In this document: positions 1-5,120 of the stretch, in pieces
How the letters are laid out: each line of letters opens with the position of its first letter
Position numbering within the stretch: position 1 is the first letter of the stretch
Source: Campylobacteraceae bacterium
Lineage (GTDB): Bacteria > Campylobacterota > Campylobacteria > Campylobacterales > Sulfurospirillaceae
DNA length: 5,120 bases
Direction: 5' to 3'
Assembly: GCA_027013265.1 (NCBI GenBank)
Contig: JALUXQ010000245.1
Coordinates: 1 to 5,120 of the forward strand
Notes under the pieces: generated by a model
Told to the model about the DNA's origin: nothing
What the model saw: only the letters and a program-made list of their open reading frames with translations
Databases searched by the model: none
Made by a program: the position numbers and the translations under genes

Positions 1-2
1 CT

Positions 3-629
3 ATGTACAAAGCATATGAAAAAGTCTTATTGGTTAATGATGTGGGTACTCCTATTTTAGCAAGTTCCCTAAAAAAAGATACTAATTATATATTTAAGTA
101 TCCATATAAAGGAACTCCTGTTTTACTCGTAGATTTAGGTATGCCTACAAATAGAAATGTAAAGCTCAAAGCATCTGATGGGAGTGAATACATATATAAA
201 GGTGGGGCGGGCAAAAATGGCTCTATAGTTGCAGTATCTGCAATTTGTCAGCATCAATTAACTCATCCAAGAAAAGATTCAAGTTTTTTTAATTATGTAC
301 CAAGAAACAAAAGAACTTCAGCATATAAGCATAGCGGAGTATTTGTATGTTCATCACATTTTAGCGTTTACGATCCGATACTTGGCTCGAAGAATGTTGC
401 TGGACCAGCTGAACAAGGACTTGCAAATATTATATTAGATATTGATGAAAAAGACCAAATATGGGCAGTAGGAGTTCTTGGGGAAAGCAAATTTCATGAC
501 TTTTTTAAAGATTTTAAACCAGAATTTAAAGATTTATATGGAAATTGGAGAAAAGCAAAAAAGATTGTAAAAATCAATACCCCAACAGAATTATTAGCGG
601 AGTACACAGAAGAGATGGTCATATATTGA
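3..629 (+). CDS. Rieske [2Fe-2S] domain protein, probably 5'-truncated by the window edge
   Basis: Predicted electron-transfer protein with a Rieske [2Fe-2S] cluster. Numbering from the first visible ATG (208 residues), the ligand motifs are C-x-H at 82-84 (CQH) and C-x-x-H at 116-119 (CSSH), followed by the usual F-S-x-Y-D and G-P-A stretch (120-136) that closes the cluster-binding fold. The strand pattern before the cluster (YPYKGTPVLLVDLG, 33-46) resembles stand-alone and arsenite-oxidase-type small Rieske subunits. Positions 87 and 118, where bc1-type Rieske proteins carry the disulfide cysteines, are Thr and Ser. The segment between the two motifs is 31 residues, long for the family. The first ATG lies two bases from the edge, so no ribosome site can be seen. 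No signal peptide or membrane anchor is visible, although most respiratory Rieske proteins have one, so the true start is probably upstream. The partner enzyme is not in view. The domain call is firm; the physiological role is unknown. Confidence 0.82.
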   Translation: MYKAYEKVLLVNDVGTPILASSLKKDTNYIFKYPYKGTPVLLVDLGMPTNRNVKLKASDGSEYIYKGGAGKNGSIVAVSAICQHQLTHPRKDSSFFNYVPRNKRTSAYKHSGVFVCSSHFSVYDPILGSKNVAGPAEQGLANIILDIDEKDQIWAVGVLGESKFHDFFKDFKPEFKDLYGNWRKAKKIVKINTPTELLAEYTEEMVIY

Positions 630-770
630 TTACATAGTAAGCTAGCAAAAGTTCAAGAATCTAGATATTTTTAATATTTACTTGAACTTTGCTACTCTAA
701 CAACAAACACTCTCTTTCCATATATCCTAAAAAGTTATGTTATATAATTACTATGGGAATTACCGTAAAA
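630..770. other. Convergent intergenic gap
   Basis: A 141-base AT-rich gap lies between the stop codon of the Rieske gene and the stop codon of the TauE/SafE-like gene. Apart from the hairpin at 643-694, it holds no reading frame of note, no tRNA-like element and no convincing promoter. A short weak stem (TAATT/AATTA around eight bases, near 750-768 on the minus strand) follows the TauE stop codon but is too small to call. Confidence 0.6.
643..694. terminator. Long imperfect hairpin between convergent genes, possible bidirectional terminator
   Basis: The arms 643-657 (tagcaaaagttcaag) and 681-694 (cttgaactttgcta) are complementary over 14 pairs with one bulged A, around a 23-base AT-rich loop. 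The structure lies 14 bases after the stop codon of the Rieske gene and in the gap shared with the converging TauE-like gene, where a transcription end is expected for both strands. Neither side has a clean run of T directly after the stem, so it is not a classic intrinsic terminator. It could instead act as a 3' stabilising stem. Confidence 0.45.
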
Positions 771-1508
771 TTATACCATCTTTATAATCATCTTTATTGT
801 AATCAAATACAAAACTATACCTATGAGTTTTTTTACCTGTGATTGTGATAGTTTAAAGTGCATAATCTTTCCACCTAAGTATCCACCAATCAATGCTGCT
901 ACTGTCACATCTACTAGTAGAAACCAGTCCATTTTTACAAATTGCAAGTAAGCAACAAATGCTCCAAAAGATGAAAAAGGTATGACAAAACTAACCCCAT
1001 AGGCTGCTTTTTTAACATCAAAACCAAGAAGAATCAAAAGCGGCATGATCAAAGCTCCACCACCAACTCCTAGCATCCCAGATATGAGACCAACACTTAA
1101 TCCTATAACATATAAAACCCAAGTTTTTGTGTAGCTTGTCTTTGCTTCTCTTTTGTAAAACAGCATCAAAGTTGCACTTATAAGCAAAAAAGCTGCCAAC
1201 ATCCACATCAAGATTTTATGATCAACAAACTGTGAAAGATAAGCTCCGATCGGAGTCGAAACTAAAACAGAGATTACTAAAGGCATGACAAATTTAAAAT
1301 CAAGCACGCCTCTGTAGAAATTCATAACACTTGCGCTAAATGTTGAAGATGTATTGACAAAAAGAGCCAATGCTCGGGAGAGGTTAAAACTCTGCCCAAG
1401 CATAGGAAATATGGAGACTAGTGCTATCGCACTCCCAACTCCGCCCATCGCAAAAAAGGTCGAGAAAAAAAGTGTAATAGCAAAGTATAGTATATAGTCA
1501 TACATCAT
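771..1508 (-). CDS. TauE/SafE family membrane permease (sulfite/sulfonate-type exporter)
   Basis: Inner-membrane permease of 245 residues, a normal length for the TauE/SafE (formerly DUF81) family, with about eight predicted hydrophobic segments. The two-fold family repeat is visible: a glycine-rich segment at 21-38 (MGGVGSAIALVSIFPMLG) and the hallmark GMLGVGGGALIMPLLILLG at 144-162, followed by the conserved A-x-x-x-S-x-x-x-I-P pattern. Family members are linked to export of sulfite, sulfoacetate or other organosulfur compounds, or to uptake of small anions. The substrate is not readable here, but the rhodanese directly upstream favours a sulfur compound. The first ATG follows the rhodanese stop codon with no gap, so translation is probably coupled. 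There are two consecutive ATG codons; the weak AGG at 1513-1515 sits four bases from the first and seven from the second, so the start may be at 1505. This is the last gene of the minus-strand block. Confidence 0.88.
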   Translation of the reverse strand: MMYDYILYFAITLFFSTFFAMGGVGSAIALVSIFPMLGQSFNLSRALALFVNTSSTFSASVMNFYRGVLDFKFVMPLVISVLVSTPIGAYLSQFVDHKILMWMLAAFLLISATLMLFYKREAKTSYTKTWVLYVIGLSVGLISGMLGVGGGALIMPLLILLGFDVKKAAYGVSFVIPFSSFGAFVAYLQFVKMDWFLLVDVTVAALIGGYLGGKIMHFKLSQSQVKKLIGIVLYLITIKMIIKMV

Positions 1509-1874
1509 CTAGCCTAGATTTATATCTTTAGCCTTGCCGCCTTTTAATCTTTCCATTAAAGCTAGTAACCCACCATTTAGTGTCTTGGCATCAAATCCTT
1601 TATATCTAAGATACTCCTTTGCCATGCTTGCTCTGTATTCCATGGGACATGCACATACTATAGCTTTATCTTTTGGGAGTTCATCTAGCCTATCAGGGAG
1701 TTCATTATATGGAATTTTTGTAGCAAAATTCAATCCCCATACTTTTGTTTCAAAAGGGTATCTGATATCCAATAAAATTGCTTTATCATCATTAAACATT
1801 TCTATCATCTTTTCAACATCCACTTTCATAGGTGGAACATCTTTCATTTTTGTATTTCTTACCATTTCATCCAT
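1509..1874 (-). CDS. Single-domain rhodanese-like sulfurtransferase
   Basis: Cytoplasmic single-domain rhodanese (121 residues from this start, no signal peptide). Visible marks are the LLDIR strand (34-38), an E-x-x-x-W-G-L segment replacing the common GHIPGA turn, the NELPDRLDELPKDKAIV helix and strand, and the active-site loop C76-P-M-E-Y-R81-A, with Cys76 as presumed persulfide carrier and Arg81 in the usual place. The loop has the six-residue length typical of sulfur-transferring rhodaneses, and a second cysteine lies two residues before the catalytic one (C74-A-C76). An ATG at 1889 would add five residues, but it lies inside the upstream gene. The strong GAGGAG at 1882-1887, seven bases before the ATG at 1874, argues for the shorter start. 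The gene begins one base after the upstream stop codon and ends directly against the permease start. The likely role is sulfane-sulfur transfer or detoxification feeding the neighbouring permease, which is an inference from context. Confidence 0.87.
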   Translation of the reverse strand: MDEMVRNTKMKDVPPMKVDVEKMIEMFNDDKAILLDIRYPFETKVWGLNFATKIPYNELPDRLDELPKDKAIVCACPMEYRASMAKEYLRYKGFDAKTLNGGLLALMERLKGGKAKDINLG

Positions 1875-1875
1875 T

Positions 1876-2070
1876 TTAATTCTCCTCATTTTCTTTTTTT
1901 AATTCATCTAATGCCTCTTGCATCACCTCAAGTATTTTACTCGTCGCTTCTTCATCGTCCATCTCAGGAACACTCCAACCCTCAAAGGTCATATTCATTT
2001 TAAATATAGCTCTTATCTCCTCTCTTATCTCCTTTTTAAGTGCCTCTACACCTTTTGCTGTTTCGTCCAT
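1876..2070 (-). CDS. Small acidic helical protein of unknown function
   Basis: A 64-residue protein I do not recognise as any named family. It is highly charged and rich in Glu and Lys, with no cysteine, no signal peptide and no membrane segment. Two amphipathic helices are likely (about 5-24 and 40-62), separated by a conserved-looking linker, F-E-G-W-S-V-P-E-M-D-D-E (29-40). The gene is credible: AAGGAG at 2076-2081 lies five bases before the ATG, it fills the space between HD-GYP and rhodanese genes exactly, and its stop codon is one base from the rhodanese start. A perfect 12-base tandem duplication encodes E-I-R-E-E-I-R-A in the first helix. The coupling suggests that it acts with the rhodanese or the permease, perhaps as an adaptor or sulfur-relay partner, but nothing in the sequence proves this. 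Confidence 0.72.
   Translation of the reverse strand: MDETAKGVEALKKEIREEIRAIFKMNMTFEGWSVPEMDDEEATSKILEVMQEALDELKKENEEN
1882..1887 (-). promoter_or_regulatory. Ribosome binding site of the rhodanese gene (decides its start)
   Basis: GAGGAG on the minus strand lies seven bases before the ATG at 1874. It is embedded in the last codons (GAG GAG AAT TAA) of the upstream 64-residue gene, so a ribosome finishing that gene covers the site. It supports the start at 1874 over the in-frame ATG at 1889, which overlaps the site itself. Confidence 0.75.
2010..2033. repeat. Perfect 12-base tandem duplication inside the small gene
   Basis: The unit ctcttatctcct occurs at 2010-2021 and again at 2022-2033 without mismatch. 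On the coding strand the unit is AGGAGATAAGAG, an in-frame four-codon repeat giving E-I-R-E then E-I-R-A in the first helix of the 64-residue protein. It adds about one helical turn. It probably arose by slippage, and each unit is Shine-Dalgarno-like, although no ATG stands at a suitable distance. Confidence 0.8.
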
Positions 2071-2075
2071 GATTA

Positions 2076-2081
2076 CTCCTT
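2076..2081 (-). promoter_or_regulatory. Strong ribosome binding site of the 64-residue gene
   Basis: AAGGAG on the minus strand lies five bases before the ATG at 2070. It sits in the only real gap (2071-2116, 46 bases) of the minus-strand block, so translation starts afresh here rather than by coupling. The AT-rich TATAAAT just upstream is too close to the ribosome site to serve as a -10 box for this gene. Confidence 0.75.
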
Positions 2082-2116
2082 ATTTATATTTTGCACCACT
2101 CTTTTGATGCCTAGCT

Positions 2117-2767
2117 CTATGTGTTACTTCCAAAAACCTGCTTTCTCTTATCTACTAATTTTTTCTTTAATTCATCATAGGTGTTGTTTTTAACTATATT
2201 ATATAAATTATCTGCTATAACTAAAAACTCTTCTATCAAATCTGGATCAAAAGATGAATTAGCTTGCTCTTTTAATATATTTTTTGTTCTTTCCAAACAT
2301 AGAGCTTTTTTATAAGGGCGCTCATTTATAAGAGCATCAAAAACATCTATAATACTAAACATCCTTACATGCAAAGGTATCTTATCTCCCTTAAGTCCAT
2401 CTGGATAACCACTGCCATCAAATTTTTCATGGTGATGCAACACAGTATCTTTTGCATCGTTAAACCACTCAATATCTTGTATCAGTTCGAAGCCTAAAGT
2501 TGTATGAGTTTTCATAATTTCCCATTCATCACTATTTAGTTTTCCATTTTTCAACAGTATTGCATCAGGGATTCCAACTTTGCCTACATCATGCAAAAAA
2601 GCACCTTTCATCAAAGCTTGCAAAGTGCTTTTGTCTAGGTTTAACCTTTCGCCAAACAAACAAGACATGTAAGCAACTCTGACATTGTGTTCACTTGTCG
2701 TATGATCTCTTAGAGCTGAAATATGACCCAATAGAAGAGCCACTTTTATATTGTCTTGCTTTGTCAT
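2117..2767 (-). CDS. Stand-alone HD-GYP domain protein, predicted cyclic-di-GMP phosphodiesterase
   Basis: Predicted cytoplasmic c-di-GMP phosphodiesterase of 216 residues, consisting almost entirely of one HD-GYP domain with no receiver, PAS or membrane sensor region. The metal and signature residues look intact: H59-D60-x-G-K63 (LHDVGK), H88, H111-H112-H113-E114, D117-G-S-G-Y121-P122, and D141 in the SIIDVFDAL helix. An intact set suggests an active hydrolase of c-di-GMP, and some family members act on related cyclic dinucleotides. A longer frame with ATG at 2818 adds 17 residues (Cys-rich start) but lies 50 bases inside the RND gene. The ATG at 2767 is preferred because it stands one base after the RND stop codon, has AAGAG five bases upstream, and begins just before the conserved domain. 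With no sensor of its own, its input may come from expression alongside the pump or from a partner protein. Confidence 0.9.
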   Translation of the reverse strand: MTKQDNIKVALLLGHISALRDHTTSEHNVRVAYMSCLFGERLNLDKSTLQALMKGAFLHDVGKVGIPDAILLKNGKLNSDEWEIMKTHTTLGFELIQDIEWFNDAKDTVLHHHEKFDGSGYPDGLKGDKIPLHVRMFSIIDVFDALINERPYKKALCLERTKNILKEQANSSFDPDLIEEFLVIADNLYNIVKNNTYDELKKKLVDKRKQVFGSNT

Positions 2768-2768
2768 T

Positions 2769-5120
2769 TTAACTCTTAACTCTTTTTTTATCAAAGATAT
2801 ATGCATACATCGGCACATAAATCAGCGTTAAAAGAGTACCTATTAAAAGACCACCAATTGCAACATCTGCTAGAGGGCTTAGTCTTTCAAGTCCCACAGC
2901 TTGCTCAAGTGCGATAGGAATCATACCTGCAATCGTACCAAATGCAGTCATCATAACAGGGCGAAATCTAACTGTTACACTATCTAGTGCACTTTGGAAT
3001 GGGCTTTTACCCGCTTGTTCATTTGCTTGATAAAAATCAATCAAAAGTACAGCATTTTTTATGATAATTCCAAAAAGCAGCAAAATTCCCAAAAGACTCG
3101 GCATACAACTAGGTTTGTTGAACAGTAACATTCCCCATGAAGCTCCTATCAAAGATAGAGGCAAAACTAGTATCATGATAAATGCCATCCTAACTGAGCG
3201 ATAAATCGCTATTAAAGACATAATCAATATAACGACTCCTAGTCCTATAGCCTTCAACATTCGTCCAAAACTATCCACTATAGTTGCACTGTCTCCTGTT
3301 TGAGTTATGATAAAATCATCAGATTTTACATTTTTTAGTGCCGCTATTGTATCATCGGTCAAGTGAGTTACTGGTCTCTTTGCTCGATATCCGTTTACAT
3401 CTAAAGAGTAGAGCATATTGTCTCTCTCTACCTTTGCATAAGTCAAACTTTTTTTGATATTTGCTATTTGGGAAAGTGGAATCTCTCCAAATTTTGTCGT
3501 GATAGGTAAAAGTTTCAGAGTTTCAAGATTTTTTGTAAATTTATCTTTTAGATAAATTCTCACAAATTGTGTATTCATGGACTCCAAATTTGCATTTAGC
3601 GAAGCAACTTCACCTTTTATCGGTATTTGCATAGCAACATTAAGTGGAGTGATACCATATCTTAGAGCTTTATTTCTGTCTATATTTATGATGTATTCGC
3701 TAAAGTCTTTGCCCCAACTAGTGGAAACCGAGGTCAATCCCCTTACTGTCTTTAAAGCACCTGCTACTTTTTTGGAATACTCGCTCATTCCCTCAAAAGT
3801 CGGAGCACTTATCCTAGCATCTACTGTTGCTTTTACACTTGAGAGTGCAGTTGCACCAAAGTCAAAGACATCATCTCTTTTAATACCTTGTATGATAGAG
3901 AGTTTTTTTCGTATAATATTTTCGAGGTCCCATAGTGTCTGTTTTCTTTTAAATCTATTGACAGCATTTATGGTTATAGTGGCTTCTGTTGGAAGATTTC
4001 CACTACCAAGGCTTAGAACTCCTGGTTCACTTCCAAAAGCGATAGAGCTTCTTATGTTCCATGGTTGATTGTTTAGCCATTTTAAGAATGGTTTTAGTCT
4101 TTTTTCTGCCTCATCCACTGTTCCGTTTGCACTAAATGCGATTTGAGCTTTTAATATACCTGTATCCATAGGAGGCATCGCATCTTTTCCGATTGTTGGC
4201 ATCACATTTTTAAGACTAAAGGCCAAAAATGCAATCACACCGACTGTCAAAACTATCCTTCTTGCTATCTTCCAGCCTCCATTTGAGAATTTTAAAATTC
4301 CCTCATATGGAGTAACAAGCCTGCCAACTGTATTTTGATAAAACCACTCAAAAGCATTTTCTACTTTAGTTTTTTTAGTTCCATTTTTATATAACCAAGC
4401 AGATAAAAGAGGTATAAAAGTGATAGATAAAAAATAACTAACTAAAAGCGCTATTGTTAGTGTTTCTATCAAAGGCTTAAATATCTTTTGAGGAAAACCA
4501 CCAACAAACATCAGTGGAAACATGATGGCTATAGTTGCCACAGTCCCTGCAAATATAGGACTTAGAACTTCTTTTGTTCCATTTTTTATGGCTAATTGTA
4601 AATCTTCTTTACTCTCAACCAAGTGTCTTTCTATATTTTCAAGAACAACAACCGCATCATCTGTCAGCATTCCAAGGGCGAGTATGATAGCCGTATATAT
4701 AACTATATTTAACTCTCCGCCACTTATCCAAATGATTCCGATAGTAGCAAAAAACACCATAGGAATCGAAAGACCTGCTGCGATTATAGCTCTAAAGTTA
4801 CCCAAGAAAAGCATGATAACAAGTAGGGTATATATCACCGCATCTCTTAGAGCATCTAGCATATTGCTATTTGCTTGTTCTATCAAATCTCTTTGAGTAT
4901 CACTTATCTCAAAGTTTATATTTGGGTATTTTACCTCTAATTTTGCCATCTCAGCTCGTGCCGCTTTACTTACGCTAAGCACACTTCCTCCTGGAGCTCG
5001 CTGAATTGACAGGGCGATAGAGTCTTTTCCATTTCCTATATATCCACTTGTTCTTTTTTGGTGTCCCCACTTCACATCTGCTACATCTTTTAATCTTACA
5101 TTTGGTTTTATGATTAAATT
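2769..5120 (-). CDS. RND family efflux permease (AcrB/HAE-like), 5' end outside the window
   Basis: Inner-membrane proton-driven efflux permease. The frame stays open to the right edge, giving 783 visible residues of the roughly 1,020 to 1,050 usual for the family, so about 240 to 260 N-terminal residues including TM1 are missing. The first in-frame start-like codon (GTG at 5075) is internal: the upstream residues VRLKDVADVKWG match the family's conserved L-x-D-V-A segment. Visible in order are TM2-TM6 (about 94-241), with the proton-relay pair D154-D155 in GMLTDDAVVVLEN; TM7 (about 287-305), followed by GKDAMPPMDTG; a large second periplasmic loop of some 315 residues; and TM8-TM12, with the essential Lys688 in IIIKNAVLLIDF, then R-F-R-P (718-721) and Thr near 725. 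All relay residues known from AcrB are present, so the pump should be functional. The large loop fits drug, hydrophobe or organic-acid efflux rather than SecDF or MMPL types. An adaptor (MFP) and an outer-membrane channel gene are expected to the right. The substrate is unknown. Confidence 0.92.
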   Translation of the reverse strand, partial: NLIIKPNVRLKDVADVKWGHQKRTSGYIGNGKDSIALSIQRAPGGSVLSVSKAARAEMAKLEVKYPNINFEISDTQRDLIEQANSNMLDALRDAVIYTLLVIMLFLGNFRAIIAAGLSIPMVFFATIGIIWISGGELNIVIYTAIILALGMLTDDAVVVLENIERHLVESKEDLQLAIKNGTKEVLSPIFAGTVATIAIMFPLMFVGGFPQKIFKPLIETLTIALLVSYFLSITFIPLLSAWLYKNGTKKTKVENAFEWFYQNTVGRLVTPYEGILKFSNGGWKIARRIVLTVGVIAFLAFSLKNVMPTIGKDAMPPMDTGILKAQIAFSANGTVDEAEKRLKPFLKWLNNQPWNIRSSIAFGSEPGVLSLGSGNLPTEATITINAVNRFKRKQTLWDLENIIRKKLSIIQGIKRDDVFDFGATALSSVKATVDARISAPTFEGMSEYSKKVAGALKTVRGLTSVSTSWGKDFSEYIINIDRNKALRYGITPLNVAMQIPIKGEVASLNANLESMNTQFVRIYLKDKFTKNLETLKLLPITTKFGEIPLSQIANIKKSLTYAKVERDNMLYSLDVNGYRAKRPVTHLTDDTIAALKNVKSDDFIITQTGDSATIVDSFGRMLKAIGLGVVILIMSLIAIYRSVRMAFIMILVLPLSLIGASWGMLLFNKPSCMPSLLGILLLFGIIIKNAVLLIDFYQANEQAGKSPFQSALDSVTVRFRPVMMTAFGTIAGMIPIALEQAVGLERLSPLADVAIGGLLIGTLLTLIYVPMYAYIFDKKRVKS
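2773..2777 (-). promoter_or_regulatory. Weak ribosome binding site and stop-start junction of the HD-GYP gene
   Basis: AAGAG on the minus strand lies five bases before the ATG at 2767, within the last codons of the RND gene. The RND stop codon TAA (2769-2771) is separated from the ATG by a single A. The weak site and one-base gap favour re-initiation by ribosomes ending the RND gene, and they support the 2767 start rather than 2818. Confidence 0.55.

Noticed and set aside
1018..1206. Minus-strand open frame of 62 codons within the TauE/SafE-like gene
   Set aside because: It is an out-of-frame shadow of the permease gene, which reads cleanly through the same bases with the family hallmark motif.
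1676..1706. Direct repeat gggagttcat (1676-1685 and 1697-1706) in the rhodanese gene
   Set aside because: It simply encodes the two similar segments N-E-L-P and D-E-L-P typical of the rhodanese helix, so no separate function is implied.
1534..1902. Plus-strand open frame of 122 codons opposite the rhodanese gene
   Set aside because: The rhodanese on the minus strand has its active-site loop and start signal; the opposite frame has no domain and ends in low-complexity hydrophobic residues.
2071..2116. Possible promoter (TATAAAT) before the 64-residue gene
   Set aside because: The box is so close to the AAGGAG that transcription from it would remove the ribosome site, and no -35-like element was seen at the right distance.
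1918..2193. Plus-strand open frame of 91 codons across the small gene and the HD-GYP end
   Set aside because: It runs antisense across two minus-strand genes and their intergenic ribosome site, with no coding signature.
2768..2818. Longer HD-GYP start at 2818 (17 extra residues, M-C-R-C-M-H start)
   Set aside because: The extension overlaps the RND C-terminus and reads as the out-of-frame RND sequence; the ATG at 2767, one base after the RND stop codon, fits better.
3577..4068. Plus-strand open frame of 163 codons opposite the RND gene
   Set aside because: It lies wholly inside the well-supported RND frame on the other strand, has no recognisable domain, and its hydrophobic and Ser-rich composition is what the antisense of this gene would give.
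4522..4896. Plus-strand open frame of 124 codons opposite the RND transmembrane region
   Set aside because: It is antisense to TM2-TM5 and the proton-relay motif of the RND pump. No ribosome site or family resemblance was seen.
2769..5075. RND gene beginning at the GTG at 5075
   Set aside because: The frame stays open to the window edge and the residues before the GTG match the conserved RND L-x-D-V-A segment, so the codon is an internal Val.

Overview
The window is AT-rich and gene-dense, with short or absent gaps between genes. Together with the protein types (TauE/SafE permease, single-domain rhodanese, stand-alone HD-GYP protein, RND pump, Rieske protein), it looks like a free-living, sulfur- or redox-active Campylobacterota (Sulfurimonas/Sulfuricurvum/Arcobacter-like). 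That placement is an impression from composition and protein style, with no marker gene to prove it.

Layout: one plus-strand gene at the left edge, a Rieske [2Fe-2S] protein (3-629, probably cut at its N-terminus by the window edge), converges on a five-gene minus-strand block. Read in the direction of transcription (right to left), the block contains: an RND efflux permease whose 5' end lies beyond the right edge (2769-5120); an HD-GYP protein, a predicted c-di-GMP phosphodiesterase (2117-2767); a 64-residue acidic protein of unknown function (1876-2070); a single-domain rhodanese (1509-1874); and a TauE/SafE-type permease (771-1508). The convergent gap (630-770) holds a long imperfect hairpin and no gene.

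The minus-strand genes are packed very tightly. RND to HD-GYP and small protein to rhodanese both show stop codon, one base, start codon (TAA-A-ATG). Rhodanese to TauE shows TAG directly followed by ATG. Only the 46-base gap between HD-GYP and the small gene breaks the chain, and it carries the best Shine-Dalgarno of the block. The likely picture is one transcript, or two linked modules: efflux plus c-di-GMP turnover, and small protein plus rhodanese plus permease. The second module fits handling of sulfane sulfur and export of a sulfur oxyanion, but substrates cannot be read from sequence.

No mobile element, tRNA, rRNA or CRISPR array was seen. The less ordinary points are the RND/HD-GYP coupling, the Rieske protein without the disulfide cysteines and with a long inter-motif loop, and the unknown small protein fixed in front of the rhodanese.
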